From contig JACAXG010000053.1 of NCBI GenBank assembly GCA_018881555.1, positions 1,389,895-1,453,894 on the forward strand: a stretch of DNA of 64,000 bases, read 5' to 3'. This document shows positions 1 through 13,800 of this stretch, piece after piece (the first letter of the stretch is position 1; every line of letters begins with the position of its first letter). This stretch comes from Amblyornis subalaris (lineage: Eukaryota; Chordata; Aves; Passeriformes; Ptilonorhynchidae). The notes below the pieces were generated by a model. It did no database searches and was not told the DNA's origin. It worked only from the letters and a program-made list of their open reading frames with translations. The position numbers and the translations under genes are program-made.

Positions 1-83
1 CTCCATCCTATAAACAGATTGATGCCCTGCAACTGTAATTTGAGGGATTTTTTTTGTTAGATTACCTAATTATTAAGGTTCTG

Positions 84-860
84 TTAAAAGTGATTGAGTA
101 GTATTATATATGCTAGTGTCACCCACCTAGCNGCTCTCCACACTCTAACATACAGAACAATATTCAATAACAAGCATAATGCAACAGAAATTAGCAAACT
201 TATTATGGGGTGCAGCACCCGATTTAGAGTTTCTCTTGCTGTCAGTGACCATAAGNATAAAGTGTCCCACCAGCACTGATTTTCACTCTTCTTCACTCTT
301 TCTAGGACACAGTATTTCCCTGTGTGGTGATGAACATGGAGTAGAGTTTGGTGTCCATTGTTTTGGTCACGTTCTAGCAGTTGACACAGGTCATCATGTT
401 GCAGTAGTTTATTTACCAAAGTAAGATTCATTGCAATGGGGGCAGACAGTAAATATTTATGTGATGTGCAGCTGGATTATAACAGTCGGTAGGCTGTGAC
501 AAGCCCTGAATAGCTAAAGTCAATTCCTACAATTTTGGTAAAATGATGGGTATTTGAGTGATTGCTCATCTCTGCAGTGGTGTTGTCTGTAAGTATAGCA
601 TCACAAATAGTTCTCATAAAAACACATCTATTTCCAACATATACAACTACGGTTTCAGGAGTTTCATCAGGATATGTTTCAAATGGCATTTTCTTCAGTG
701 TCAAAGATAAATGTCTTAGACCTTGATGGTATTACTTTCACAAATAAATCCTTGTTGTTCCCGTAGAACACATGCATCAACGTTGACAATTTAACATTTG
801 TTCCCATTTTGTTGGGCTTGTACTCTGTGTTCTATCGGTTAGAGTATGTTTCCATTGTGA
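84..860 (-). pseudogene. decayed endogenous-retrovirus envelope (env) remnant
   Basis: Minus-strand translation gives two open blocks in different frames (704 to 477, then 431 to 84) with env-like character. The upstream block carries spaced cysteines and potential N-glycosylation sites (NTT, NHS), as expected of a surface or ectodomain region. The downstream block has a Cys-Trp-Trp-Asp motif, then a segment starting LHPII that runs into about 23 hydrophobic residues and a basic Arg-rich tail. This is the order of a membrane-proximal Trp-rich region, a transmembrane anchor and a cytoplasmic tail. Another Cys-containing stretch lies between about 780 and 705 in a further frame. Frame changes, stops and ambiguous bases show that it is not functional. 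The family was not determined and no LTR is visible next to it. It is probably a fossil ERV, broken on the right by or against a CR1 fragment. Confidence 0.5.
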
Positions 861-872
861 TTTAATCCTCCT

Positions 873-1165
873 GCAATGATCTCCACAAAAGCTTCTCTTC
901 TCCAGGCTGAACAGCACCAACTTTCTCAGCCTGTGTTCACAGGGAAGGTGCTTCAGTCCTCTTATCAACCCCTTGGCCTCCTCTGGACTTCCTCCAACAG
1001 TTCCATGTCCTTCTTATGCTGGGGACACCAGAAGTGTACACAGCATTCCAGGTGGGGTCTCACAAGAGCAGAATAGAGGGGCAGAATCCCCTCCTTTGGC
1101 TGCTGCCTGCACTGCTGTCGATGCAGCCCAGGACTCGATTGGCTTTCTGAGGTGTGAGGGCTCTC
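873..1165 (-). mobile_element. CR1 LINE fragment (C-terminal part of ORF2)
   Basis: On the minus strand the sequence encodes the conserved C-terminal segment of the CR1 reverse-transcriptase [17 protein letters not shown], then VQRRPRG, then in another frame MIRGLKHL and LFSLEKR. The frame change near 966 shows decay. On the plus strand it reads as the familiar reverse complement of avian CR1 (CTCCAGGCTGAACA, CTCCATGTCCTTCTTATGCT-like text, CAGGTGGGGTCTCACAAGAG). The usual CR1 3' UTR and terminal octamer repeats are absent, so the piece is truncated at both ends. That is less common than simple 5' truncation and suggests later rearrangement. Boundaries are approximate. Confidence 0.9.
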
Positions 1166-4100
1166 ANACAGAATTGCTGTTGGATATGGTTTATTTTGGG
1201 GTAGCATCAGCCAACATCTGGACACCAGCCTGGAAGNCCTCCTGTCACTAGCATTTTTGCAGGACATTTGCTACTGTCACTTTTCCAAATTCATCTGCTT
1301 TAGAGTTTGATGCTGCTGGGAAACCTGTGGCAAATAATAATGCTTATTTCTGTTGTCTGAGCTGTTGATCCTTACATACAGTGTTTTTTGCTCTAGGACT
1401 TATACAAGTTTTTCTCTCCATCCTCATATTTCCTTGCTCTTTTGTGGTGACGTCTCCCAGTGGCAGTTTTGCTGAGACTGAAAGCAATGAGAAGCCACTA
1501 TTAGTTTAATATTTTCTCTCTTTTTTTTTNAAATCTTTTTATGACATGAAATTTTGAATGTGTCCATTGGGATTAGTAGTGGCCTATTATTTTCCATTCT
1601 CTCTCCCGCTGAAAGACTGGCAGTCCTTGAGAAAAAAATAAAAAGAAAGNAAAAGGTATTTGGTTTCATAGAATCAGATCAATAAGTTTAGAGCTATCAT
1701 CCCTATTCAGTCTCATGCTTCAGTGTTCATATGGATTATGACCTGTATGTTCATAATNGTCTACTTATGTGCCCTTTTTCTATGCTGAGAGGTTCCTAAG
1801 GTAGCTTAAGGGTGTGGTGGGGCTGCTTATAGAAAGTCTTGACAAGGTGCACTTTAGAAAAAGTGATAGCAAGTTGAATATGCAAATGTGTAGGCACTCA
1901 AACTATCTGGTGCTTTTAAATATCAATTTTTCCGATAATAGATCTGCCTTGTCCCATATACATTCAGTACTTCCCTTTGTATCTAAGAGCAAAAGCCTAA
2001 AAATATCTAGGGAGACAATGCACAGGGTTTCCTAACTAAAAGTGACTTAATCCTTAGTCATTTTTCTGAAAGCAATTGTTATAAACCCACTCTCATCCCG
2101 TGCTCTAGACCACCATAGATAAATCTGCAGTACAATCTAATTTAAATCTTCTGAATGCTAAAACTGTTCTTTGCCCATATTTAGCTTATACTAATTATAA
2201 AAAAGTGAGATNACTTTTGTCTCTAATACTTTTCCCCAAAACTATAGGTTTTACTATGTCATTTTTAACACCAGGACCCCAAAAAGCATCACAAAATCTT
2301 TACAGAAGAAAACACTTATATTAATATTGTAGATTCATTATTTTATATAGCTGAAAAGTAGCTGTTATATCTCTCTAGCAATATGTAATTTCAGATGTAT
2401 AATATGACATCTTTGTCCTCTGACTTAGATGGAGAACATTCAACACATTTGAAATACATAATCTTTATGAGATTCATTCATCTAAGTTTTCTTTTTTGCA
2501 TACTTATATCATAAACTCCATTAGGCCTATCAAGAATTCAGTGTACTCCTTAAGTGTAACTTCCTTCAGAAAAGAGAAATTTCTTAGCTGAGAATAGTTC
2601 ATGTGCCAGTTCATGTCTGATCCGTTTATGTCTCTCAATCTCATCTGTGCAGAAGTATGCTGTGCATTATCTGTGGAAATTTGGTGTGCTGTAATATCTT
2701 GGAAGTATATCTCACAAGTGTATGCTACCCATATAGCCTGAAATCATTCTAAATNAAAGCCATGCCATTAGGAAAACAGATTAATTTACAAAACCAAAAA
2801 AATGAGCAGCCAAGGTTATAAAGACAGACTTTCCAGAAAAGAAAATATTTGAATTATTTCTAAATCAAATCTCTGTAAAGTTGGATGGAGATCTCTCTAG
2901 GACTAGTACCAAATTGACACATGCTTACCATGCATTTCAGGAACTTGTATCTCCTGCTGGCTATACATCTTCAGACTACATTCTCTCGGACAGAGTGCTA
3001 ACTTGTNTGATTACATCATTGCTTATGTTTTATTTAACTTTTATTTAACTTCAAAATTGCTTCTTGTGCTTGAAAATAAGGACAGTTTATTATGAAGAAG
3101 TTTCTTTCCTGGATTGCCAGTTGCTCTTACTTCTCTTTAGATGCTAATGTCCTTTGGACAGGATTGGTGCANACATCTTGTCTCTCTTAAACCAGCAAGT
3201 CATTAACCTATGAGTAAAATGTTCTTTCTTACCCAGTTCAGAAGTACAGATATTTCAACTGGAGTTTATTTCCACTTATCAAATTTAATACTTTAATAAA
3301 AGATATAAAACAGTTATGATTGTTGCAAACTTCATTTATACAAATAAAGTAGATTAATACTTCTTTTCATTATGGGCTCATAACTGAGACCAGATGTGAT
3401 TGCAGATTAGTGTGTCTAAATTGATGGCCACACTTCTGGCAATTTATTTCAACTTTTGCCTTTGAAGAACCTTATAACACTCTACCAAATACATAGTAAG
3501 AACTGGCCTAAAACATAAAGTGAAAGGAAAGGGAGAGAAAAAAATAATAAGTTCTTCTGAGAAAAAAAATCTGAAAAATGTTTCTAAGCTTTAGCGTGTT
3601 CAGGTTATAAATAAACTAGTTTATCACTGGCTACGTTGCACAATTAATCTTAAACCTCAAATTTTTAACGGGAGGATGATTTGCTTCTCCAAAGTGCAAA
3701 CAAAACAAGCAAATGGCTTTGCATTAATACCATTTTAGTCAACTTGAATGATGCCAAGAAAACTGCTGCTCATTTTTTCAGTTTTACTAGCATTCTCTGT
3801 CTTTCTGTTGCTGATGCAAAATGAGTCTGAGGACTGCACCAGCCTGCTTTTCTCTCCTATTTTAGATTCAAAAGCTATTGTATAACTGCCATGACTTGGC
3901 GACCTTTTTTTCCTGGCGTGTGAGGTTTCTCTTGAAATGTCTCTTCCTTTATTGCCCTGTGAAGTAGGACCAGCCAAAACAATGGGACTGCAAACCTCTT
4001 CATGCTACCAGAGAGTATCCACAGGATATTGACAGTCTATTTTAAACTGCATATAATTGTTCACAATTGCAGTTCCTCCAGCATCTGTATGGATTCCTTT

Positions 4101-5754
4101 TGCAAGACGACATATGCCTTTTCCTGATATAAATTACTTTAGGTTTAAGCTTAATTGATTTTATAAAGGTGAATGCACTATAGCAATTACTGGAACACAC
4201 CATGCCATTCAGAAAGCTGGAAACCAATGTATCCATAAGTTCTCAGTCACAAAATAATTGTAAGAATTAGAGAACTTAAAAAAAAAAAAAAAAGAAGGAT
4301 TACGTTCTGTAATTCATCATTCTTGCCAGCGTTTTTGGATTTTACCTAAAGATCTGAAAACTGGTATACTTCTGGATGACAACATTTTCCATCCTTTCCG
4401 CAGAGGAATATTGCCCATTCCAGAAAAATCGCTAATTTCTTTTTTTCTCTCAAAATTTCATATATGTTGACATGAAACCATTTAAACTGCTGTCTTTCTT
4501 GCTTTTCTGAAGTGCCCTTGTGTCTCCTATGTATCNATTTTACCTTTAAGTGGTTTCCATAAGAGATTTTATGTCTGTAGTTAATGTTCTGTTCGAGTAC
4601 AAATTTACCAGCCTCCATGCAATTATACTGTATTTTATGCTCAAATCAAANCTGAATAACAGAGAGTGAATTCAATAATCTGAAAGGGGATTGGGAAGGA
4701 CTTCAACTCATAAACATCTTTTNGTTTCCTATTAGCATACAACTTGCTGTCAAGAGTCCCACTTATCTGCTTTGGCTTTAGGTCTCAAATAAAAAGCTGT
4801 ATTTGTGCCCCTGAATGGTTTAAGAATACTGGCAGTTGAAAGANAGATACAACATACACAATCCGAATGTTTTCCTTCCAGTGTGGGGAATTCTGAGCTT
4901 TAAGAAGCCGAAAATCACTTTCATGCTGGAGTTTGTAAACTGAAATCAGAAGCTCGGAGGCAGTGAGTATCTCTACCTTAACGAACAATTTGGTGCAATA
5001 TCAGCATCAAACAGACTGAGCTGGCTTGTGTGAGGGCTTGAATTTTACATCTTTTTACATTTTGGAGTTTTACTTCAGAATAGATTTAGACCCATCCCTG
5101 TGACTGCATGCCCCCTCCACGTATGTGGTTCAAAACTGCCCAGAGGGAGCAGATTTGGTGCACACATGGGGTTCTCTTTAAAAGGAGTTTAATTNAAGAC
5201 TTTTCTGCAAACTTTATCTGTACATGGTAAATAGAGCAGATGACAGCCTGTAGAACTGCACTGCAGCTCTGAACAGCTTGATGAAGCNCAAAGTAAGAAC
5301 TTTTTAATGGGATATAGTTTTATGTTTTCTTAATACAGTCCTGCCTGTCTTTATTCACCCTATACAAAGTAACAGAGNATGAGCAGATTGAAATCCTAAG
5401 AGAAGAGGAGACTTTCACAAACTTTGAGATCAGGGTCAAGCAAGCATCTACATGCCCTAACAGACACTGCTATATTTTCTTAATTACAGAAAAAGCATGG
5501 GTTTTGCTACAGTTTTTCCCTCTGTACCCCTCTATTTATCCTCCATGAAGCATGGGTACTGGGGTAGAGTGAACTTTGAACTGACCTAGTACGAGCAGTC
5601 TCAGCCCTAACCTTTAAAACAGATGTTTTTAAAATGTTTGTGGGGATTGCTAGTTACCGCTGAAAGACTCACTATTATTGCATTTTTTTTTTGTCAATAT
5701 GGAACTTCATCAGAAGTGCCAAAGTTTGCCAGAGTACATATATACACATGTATG

Positions 5755-5760
<6 letters not shown>

Positions 5761-5786
<26 letters not shown>
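5761..5786. repeat. (TA)13 microsatellite
   Basis: Thirteen uninterrupted TA dinucleotides, preceded by degenerate TATA/CATA/TGTA text from about 5738. A length-polymorphic marker is likely. Confidence 0.97.
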
Positions 5787-5922
5787 GTGTCCAGCGCTCT
5801 ATATTGACCGTGTAGCCCTTTAGAGTGATGACAGTGGTACTGTTTTCGTAGTGCTTATGTTGTGACTAAAGTTCCAGAAGTGACTGATTTCTTTTCCATC
5901 ATATTCTATTTCAAGTATCTCA

Positions 5923-5961
5923 GAAAAACAAAAACAAACAAACAAACAAACCAAACAAAAA
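5923..5961. repeat. (AAAC)n simple repeat
   Basis: A-rich tract with tandem AAAC units in its middle and slightly degenerate edges. Confidence 0.9.
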
Positions 5962-8900
5962 GCCTCTCTAGTTAATTTTGCAGAACCTTCTCCATGGAGA
6001 CATAAGTGATGGGGAGTTTTGAAATCTCATTAAAAGAGAATTTAAGCAACAGTCATATTTTTAAAAGTGGGAAAGTATTACTGCAATATAAACGGAAGAA
6101 TCAGCTTAAAATTTAAATTCTTGACTAAGAGGAAATTGCGGATTGTGAATTGAACCTGTAATATAGGTAGGGAAGGATTCATTAGCATGAAGGATTCTTC
6201 AATTGCAAGGACACAGGTCTCCCAAACCCATCCCACAAAGCATCTTGTGTAAGTGCAACTGAACTGGCACTTGATGCTTATGCCTTGCTATCTGAAATGA
6301 GCCACAGGCACCATCTCTTGCACTGATGGAGTGGTCAAATGCTGAAAAGAGCAACGTACTAATTGTTTTGTACAGATACTAGCATCAACATGTTATACCT
6401 GGATCTTTCTCTATTTGATTTAACACTGCTCTGCAGTCAGACAGGAAATGAACTAGGGTCAAGTGCTGATAATGCAGTGGAAATATGAGTAAAGCATGAA
6501 TGTGAAAGAGAGCAAACTGTCACTTAAGTCCTGGAAGTGGTTTAGCTAGTGGGTCAAGAAAGATCACTTTATTTAAGCATAAACAAAGTTATGCTTAGGG
6601 GTCTCAATTATTTCTAAGCATGAACCATGTGAAGACAACAACAAAAAGACTGTTGCAATAATCCCTTACATTAAGATATATTTTAGCTTAAATATTTTTA
6701 TCCAAAAAATTTTGTATGTAATAGTTAAAGTGAATGAGATGCACAAAAAAGAACTTCTAAAAAACAAAACCAAAGATCCTCGTAAAATATTTCTGNTTCA
6801 GAAAATTTATTTGTATTCACTTGAAGCCATCACCACTTAGCTAGTGTTGTTCTGTGTTAACATGGTGCCATTCAGTAAAACATACAACTATACATAAATA
6901 AAAGTGCCTTCTTTCATCAAACAGTCTTCATAAGGATGGCACCACTATAAAAGCTTTGGGGTGATCCATGTGCTAAAAAGGGAGAAGGTGGAATGAGAAC
7001 ACGACTCTGTTATGTCATGTCAGGTTAAACTCAGTCATCTGCAGAAAGAATTAAACCACCTCAATGTTCACATGACTGTAAACAGGACGTAGGAGATATA
7101 CGATTTACAGGACATTTTTTGTTCAATCATCATTTTTGCAGAACAGACTTTTATCTCAGGGCAGCATCACCCTGCTCTTTGCTGATATAGCCATAGAGAA
7201 CTGAAAAAGAGAACTGGTTCTTAAAATCTCGAATAGAAAACTAATGCCACTTTGGCGTAGATCCATGGTAATTCACTCCAATTCCTTTTTAGTTATCCCA
7301 ATTACAAACAGGATTTGCGTTTTATGATTTGTTTGTATGGAAACCTTTGTGACTGGTCTTGGATTGAAACAACGGAACCACAGGTCTGATATCTGAAATG
7401 CAACCGATAAAATGGAACATTCAAAGACTTAGTAAGACTGAGGAAGAGAAATCTGAAGTACATAGAAAGACTGAACTAAATTCAGAAAAAATATTCTCAT
7501 TTGTGATGCTAGGGAACACTAGTAAAGCTGCCTTTGGAGCAGTAGGAGATAAAAAGAAGAAAAATCTCAAATAAATGCTCCAAAATGTTTCTTCTATCTA
7601 GATTGTAACCATGAAAATTCAATAAAAGAAGACAAAAAAGCAAGGCACTTGGAAGAACTGTAATTACTGTGATTTCAGATGTAATAGAAAGAGTTCAGAT
7701 AACAAGTGATTTGAGAAAAATTGGTAATTGCAATTGACATCATAATCAACTTCCCTGCATTTTGTCTGGATACTGAAGAATGCAGGTGAGGAGAAAGCAA
7801 AAAAAGAGAAACACTTTGCTTATGCTACCTTGCTTTTGGAAACACATCTTGCAACTACCTCTTTTTAAAATCTGGGAATNTCTAGGTACCTTCATAAGGA
7901 AAATGTCCAAATGCTTCCTCTGAAAAGCAGGTTACTTTTACAAGGGCACCAGGTACATGCAACTATTAGACTAAACATGGGTTAGCTACTACTATTATTT
8001 TTTTCTGTCATTGCTTAGGTTGTGAAAACATTCAGTGCTTCTGAATAAGTTTTTGGAAATGCTACACATTGTGATTTCTTCCATAATGTTCTTCGGACTA
8101 CCCTGGCCATGAATCTAGTTTGTCTTCCTGGGAAAATTAAACAATATACAATTGTTTAGTTAAAAACAGGTAAAATAGGAGGATGTACATGTATTGTATT
8201 TCCTTGCTTTTTGTGACAAAATACCTGATATATAGCAGGTTCAGAAATTAATATTTTGCTCAAGTTCTGATGCTGTGCCCACTATCCTATTTTCTGGACA
8301 CTTACACAGCTTGAAAATTTTTACTCAGTATTTTCTCATAAATCGTAAAATCCCCTATAATAATTCTTCATATATTGCAATTTTGTTATGGATATTGAAT
8401 TTATAGATTAAGATAACCACCTATGCATGTCTAGACATGAGCCAGGCTTATTGCTACTGTAGTCAATGCAGGTGCAGTAAACACAGTGGACTCAAAAAAT
8501 TTTTTCATTTCATTTTTGATTAGACACCAGTACAAACTAGTCATATCTATTGGCTTTTTACCGACTCAGAAAAAACAGATTTAGATGATCAGTTCTTTTT
8601 CTGTGAAACATGAAATGTGTCATGAGAAGATACTTATTCTACACTGCCATTTTGGGGGTTCACTAAAAGCTTACCCACAGTCAAACATTTCATGCTAAGC
8701 ATTTGTAGCCATTTTTCCATCAATACAAGCTCCTGGGATATTCAGCAAGGCCTTTGGTACTCATGGTCAGATGTAAAGAAGACTAAATAATCATGTTTCG
8801 TGGCTGAAGTGTTTGAGAAAATCCTAAAAATTTGCTTGGCTGTGGGATCACTCCTAGCATGTATTCTAATAAATCTAAAATTCATATGAGAATGTCTACG

Positions 8901-10385
8901 TACATATNCTTCAATGTTCCCTTTCAGATACCCAAAATACACATAAAGGCTTATTGGACTGACCGTCTGAGGGATGATGACCTTTATGGTTTCTTTACAT
9001 TCCAAAACATACATTTTATCCACCTAAAAGCATCTTGGGAAAAAGCACTTAAAAGACTGAAGTACGGCAAGCCATTCCCTGTTAGCAGCAAAATTGTACC
9101 CAGGGAGAAATTGTGCACTGTCTCCTCTTTCTTGAGGACAGATGAAGATACAGCTTTTCTGCTCTTCTGTGTATTGATCTTTATGAAAGAAGGCATAGAT
9201 ATAAGGGATACATTCCAATTATTTGAGCATGTTTGTGTTGGTTTAGCTGTTCTTCATCTAAGTCTTATTTGAGGGAGAGAGGTTACCAAGGAAAAGATCT
9301 ATCTGAGCATCACTATGACAGTCTATTAGTGGAAAAAACTGTACTTCATTAGTGCTTATCATGACATTAATAATGTTCTGAGGTAATGAAATGCAAAAAT
9401 CAACCAGTTAACAGGAATCTAATCCACAGAAAAGTAATTTAACAGCACTGACAAAGTGTGCCTAATATGAAACATAAAAGACGACCTTTACTTTTCTTCT
9501 TCATTGACGGAACTGTGACAGTAACTCATGCAGAGAATTTAGTTATTGTGTTCTTGGAGAAAAATAGTTTGAATGATTGAAGAACATTGTTCTAATGAGG
9601 TTATTTACTTCTTAATTAAAAAGGATAACATATTCAAGAGAATTACTGTAAACTCCTAAATTCTCTTTTCTCTTGTATTATACCATTCCTCATGGATTCA
9701 AATATTTGTCACTTGTACTTCATATGTAGGTTTTTTCCAATAATGGTATTTTTGTTTTCTATCTGATAATTGCAAGCACCTTAGTTACAATTTTGAAATG
9801 TGTTTTCTTGTGTTGACATGGAGATCTCAAAATATATGTCCAAATAAGTGTGTTTACTTACAATTCAGCTTCATAAAGCACTGGGTTATTGATTCACTAC
9901 TGAAGCTAGCTGTCCTTTACAGGCAGCTTTGTCTGAAAGTGTTAGGTGCAACATCTCATTTATCTGTAATACATAGTTCTTTGTTATGAAAATAAGTCAC
10001 AGGTGTTTCCAAATTATACTCATGTTAATATATTTTGCTNATTTGACCCTCCATTTATGGCAAAATATCATCTATGAAAAGAAGCAATGAATCCTTTATT
10101 GAGCTATTTCTTCTTTCAAGTAAGCAATTTCATACATTTTATACTCTCATATAAAGTAAATTTAGAGATTTTTGTGTGCTTTTCTATATACTTTCTGCTG
10201 TATGAACTTAATTTGATTAAAAATGTATTTTTTAATTCAGCACCTCAGTGAAAAACATCGGATTTAAATCCACTGTGCATGGAAGACGTGTACTTTTATT
10301 TTTGTCCCTCTGTAACTCCTTCCACACCAAAAAATGATGCAATGCAGAAGTGTAGCCATTTTTGCAGANCAATTTGTTTTTATAG

Positions 10386-10610
10386 CATCGTAAAATCACA
10401 GAATACTTTGGGTTTGAAGGGACCTTTAAAGGTCATCTAGTCAAATCCCCCTGCATGAGCAAGGACGTCNCCAGCTAGACCAGGCTGCTCAGAGCTCTGC
10501 ATAGCCTGACTTTCAGTGTTTCCAGGGATGGACCATCTATCACCTCTCTGGGCAATCTGTTCCAGTGTTTCACCACCCTCATTGTAAAAAATTTCTTCCT
10601 TATATCCTGG
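10386..10610 (-). mobile_element. CR1 LINE 3' end fragment
   Basis: Reverse-complement CR1 3' end. The plus strand begins with ATCGTAAAATCACAGAATAC, a diverged form of the terminal ATTCTATGA-type repeats. It continues through GGTTTGAAGGGACCTTTAAA, GGTCATCTAGTCAAATCCCC, the CAGGCTGCTCAGAGC block, TTTCCAGGGATGG, CTCTGGGCAATCTGTTCCAGTG and ATTTCTTCCTTATATCC. These are the standard blocks of the avian CR1 3' region in the expected order. The 3' terminus is retained and the 5' side is truncated at about 10610, the usual LINE pattern. A few substitutions per block point to an old copy. Confidence 0.95.
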
Positions 10611-12011
10611 GAACTTGTTCTCTGCTGTCCTAATAGCTGGCTTGATCGAACTATTGATTTTCTCTCTGAAAGAACACTGACTTGCTACGGGATCATCACA
10701 GTTACTCCTTTACGCTGCATTCAGCTACTGACAGAGGAGCATAGCCAGAACAATAGATTTCATTTTCCTGCCCTTTTCTGAACAGATATTTTTTGGTCTG
10801 TTCTATTTAGCAATCTGGAAAGAAGCGTACAGAGGTGTAACAGCCCTGAACTTTGACCAAGTGCATTATAGCAGCTCCTCAGCTGTGATTTGGTTATAGT
10901 GAAAGGTATAGAAATATGCACATAATGGGCAAATAAATAACCCAAATGGACCCCTTTTTACATTCACATACATTTATGTAAATTAAAATGGATTTAACAG
11001 AAATAAACAGCATATAGCCCTATGAAACCAACATAAATGAGAGCAGAAACAGCCCCAATTTTCTGCTGTTAAGTGTGAGCTGTTCACCATAATACATTGC
11101 AACACTTAGGAAATTTTCAAGACGTACAAGTTCAAACTTAAATATCCCCAGATATGTGATTTTTTTTTTACAAAATCTGTCCAAACAGAAATTTCAACTC
11201 ACTTTTAGGAAAATAACTTCTTTCCTGACTGAATCAGTACTTTAGCAAAATAGAAATAATAGAAAAATATTTATTTAAGGGATAGTGAACAGCACTAAAG
11301 TATCAAGCAGGTTCAACAAAACTTTTCAATTTTTTTCTTTTTTTTTTTAAGCAAATGAGTTCTTGTCCATACTCATTGTTTAAAACTCATTAAGCCTTTT
11401 TCTTAAGAGAATTCTCAAAAATATGTGGTGTCCTAACAGTAAATAGAGATGCCCAAAATTTTTTTAATCTTTGGACACTAAGAAAATAAAGAACTAAAAT
11501 GAAGGTTCATTATGAACAATATCTAAGTGAACAGTTAAATGATATTTGAACACTCATTTTAAAAAGAAGTTACATGTTCCAGAGTCTGACACATCTTAGT
11601 TATCANATAGTACTTTGCATGTTCTGCCTCATTATTGTTCAATACAGAAGTGCACTCATTGGTTTCATTACTTGAGCAATTAATGGCGCTGGCTNTAAAT
11701 TAATCAACAAACACTGATAAAATGGAAAAAATTTTAAGTCAGTGTGCACTGCAGCTGATATGCAGAGCTAAAAATCAGTAACAGGACTTTGAATTCCCTT
11801 CTTCATATTCCATTTGCCACCTTCATTATCTTGAGGTGATAAAGAATGACGTTTTGAGAATAATGTAAGTCATTTTATATGCAGGCTGAAGTGAAATTTT
11901 CAGTTCTCTTAGGACACTCTTTCATTGCATAATACATTGATATGAGAAAAGAAAAAAAAGCTAACAAATTGACTGAATTCAATTTTTCCCCAACATCTTT
12001 CTTTTATCCTT

Positions 12012-12030
12012 AAAAAAAAAAAAAAAAAAA
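12012..12030. repeat. A19 homopolymer
   Basis: Nineteen consecutive A bases. No recognisable retroposed sequence precedes it, so it is recorded only as a homopolymer. Confidence 0.97.
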
Positions 12031-13435
12031 GGCTCACAAAGATCCATCTCATGTTGTGTTACAAGGACATCAGAAATACTGTTTTTAACTGCTCAGGCTC
12101 ATGCAGAATGTGACAAGGTTAAAATCTAACTTTCGACATGTTCATCATTAACATTTTGACATTCACTTAGCCTGTCTGTTCAGAGAAAGATGAATTCATT
12201 AGAGATAGGTAAATAATAAAAAAAAAAGTTATTTTCCCTCTAAATTAATATAATGACACACTTTCATGATGAATTTTCTAAATCTTTTTCAGCTTATACT
12301 TTCCTCTCTATGAGTTCAATTATCTCTGTCATAAAAAAGAGCTTTTCCATAGACAACCTTTAGCCATTTTTCATGGCCTGATTTAACTATAAAGCTGTTA
12401 ACATCACATTTTAAAGATGGTGATAGATTGCCTTTTAACCTATTAGAAATTTTCAGATTAGATATTATAATATTCATAGATATAACCTTAAAAATTAGGA
12501 AGAAAAACTCTGAAAACATAAATATGGCTTTAACCTTGAAACCTGACTGGGTTTCAGATACAGGAGAAGCTGTTGTGTCATACCAGTGCTTTGTCACAGC
12601 AAATTCTGTGATTTCTTGAATTGGCTGAGACAACGTGTGAAGGCCAGATTCTTCTGAGACTTTGGTTTAATGCTTTTTTGTAGCTGATTTTACTGCCAGT
12701 TACCTCAGATGTTTCAGATAGATTTTCCCCCTATTTACTTTTTGGCTAAAATGACTCCTTTCATTTGTTTTAAAAATGGGATGGAATTTGGTTGCTTTAT
12801 TACCTTGCTGTTATGCTTTGCTAATTTTTCTCTCAAAAATTAGAGAGTATGTTTTAACAAAATAAATAATAACATACTTGCATGATTCACTGAATTTTTT
12901 TTTGAGTACTTGAACAATAACATTCATCATAGGGGAACAGAGATATTTCCGTGGTGGAAAAGATTCCCTGAATTTAAACAATATTGCTAAGTTACATGCT
13001 AGAATTTCACAGAGATATCTTACATAGACACCTAAAGAGGAAGGTCTGTACACCGGCATTAACAGCCAAGTCTTTTTCCAAGTGACTCATGTTCCTGAGT
13101 CAATGACAATCTTCCTTTCTCTTGTGGATCATATCCTTGGAACACAGGAAAGAATGTTTTAAAAAGCAATAAAAAGGAAAGAAGCAACTTTTTACCTATA
13201 CTTGTGAAGATTTCCACTGANCTAAGACTTTTGTTAGTTAAAAATATATTTTACGATTTATCAAGGAAAGCAGGCTAATTTTACCTGCCTGACGTGATCA
13301 CTGTGTCGAAGTCCGTCCTAGTTGCCTCATTACATTGGCTTTCATGATGGCACTTGCTTCGCTGCTTAGGGACAGAATTCTCTGCCTAATTAACCTCTTT
13401 CTCTGANGCCTTTTTCCTTTGTGGAAAACCTCACT

Positions 13436-13800
13436 GTGGTATCAATACAAGGCTGCAGGTATCTGGGGTGTAAAGACCAGTAGCAGTTACCTGGAACTCA
13501 CTCCNTTGGCAAACAGGAACACAAAGCAGCAGCAGCATCACCACCTCCCGTAGATAAGAGCTGCAACTCTCCCAGACCTTCCCTAATTCAGTCTTAAATA
13601 ACAGATAGAAAAATGGGGTACCAGGCCACCAAACAGACTGTAGGTATTCTGTGGTCATCATGNTGCCTATCAGGACATGTGGCAGGGGCCCCTGTCCCCT
13701 TGACCTCACAGCAAAGAGACTCAGCAGCAGCCAAAGCAGCCTGTGGTGGCCAGTGGTGCTGTTAGCAGGCTGCCAGCTACCTGTCTTCCTTCTATGACTG
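13436..13800. other. anonymous GC-rich block, possible old repeat
   Basis: This block stands out from its AT-rich surroundings by GC content and by repeated CAGCAG/CCACC text. It contains a perfect 12-bp palindrome CAGGGGCCCCTG at 13683-13694. The minus strand is open for 126 codons (13811 to 13431), including three ambiguous bases, but shows no domain I recognise. It could be an old LTR or other repeat, or simply a local GC-rich patch. Confidence 0.35.

Larger units (their letters stand above)
1166..10385. other. intronic stretch, no gene seen
   Basis: AT-rich intronic sequence without a recognisable coding exon, RNA gene or well-preserved transposon. It contains an A-run at 4278-4293, a TA microsatellite at 5761-5786 and an AAAC-type simple repeat at 5923-5961. 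The short open frames here, the longest 146 codons at 8832-9272, lack recognisable domains and I regard them as chance. Confidence 0.7.

Noticed and set aside
1665..1740. TTTCATAGAATCAGATCAAT, resembling a CR1 terminal repeat
   Set aside because: Only one short repeat unit matches and the expected downstream CR1 blocks do not follow.
8832..9272. 146-codon plus-strand open frame
   Set aside because: No domain, signal peptide or splice context. It contains an ambiguous base and overlapping opposite-strand frames, so chance in an intron is the simplest reading.
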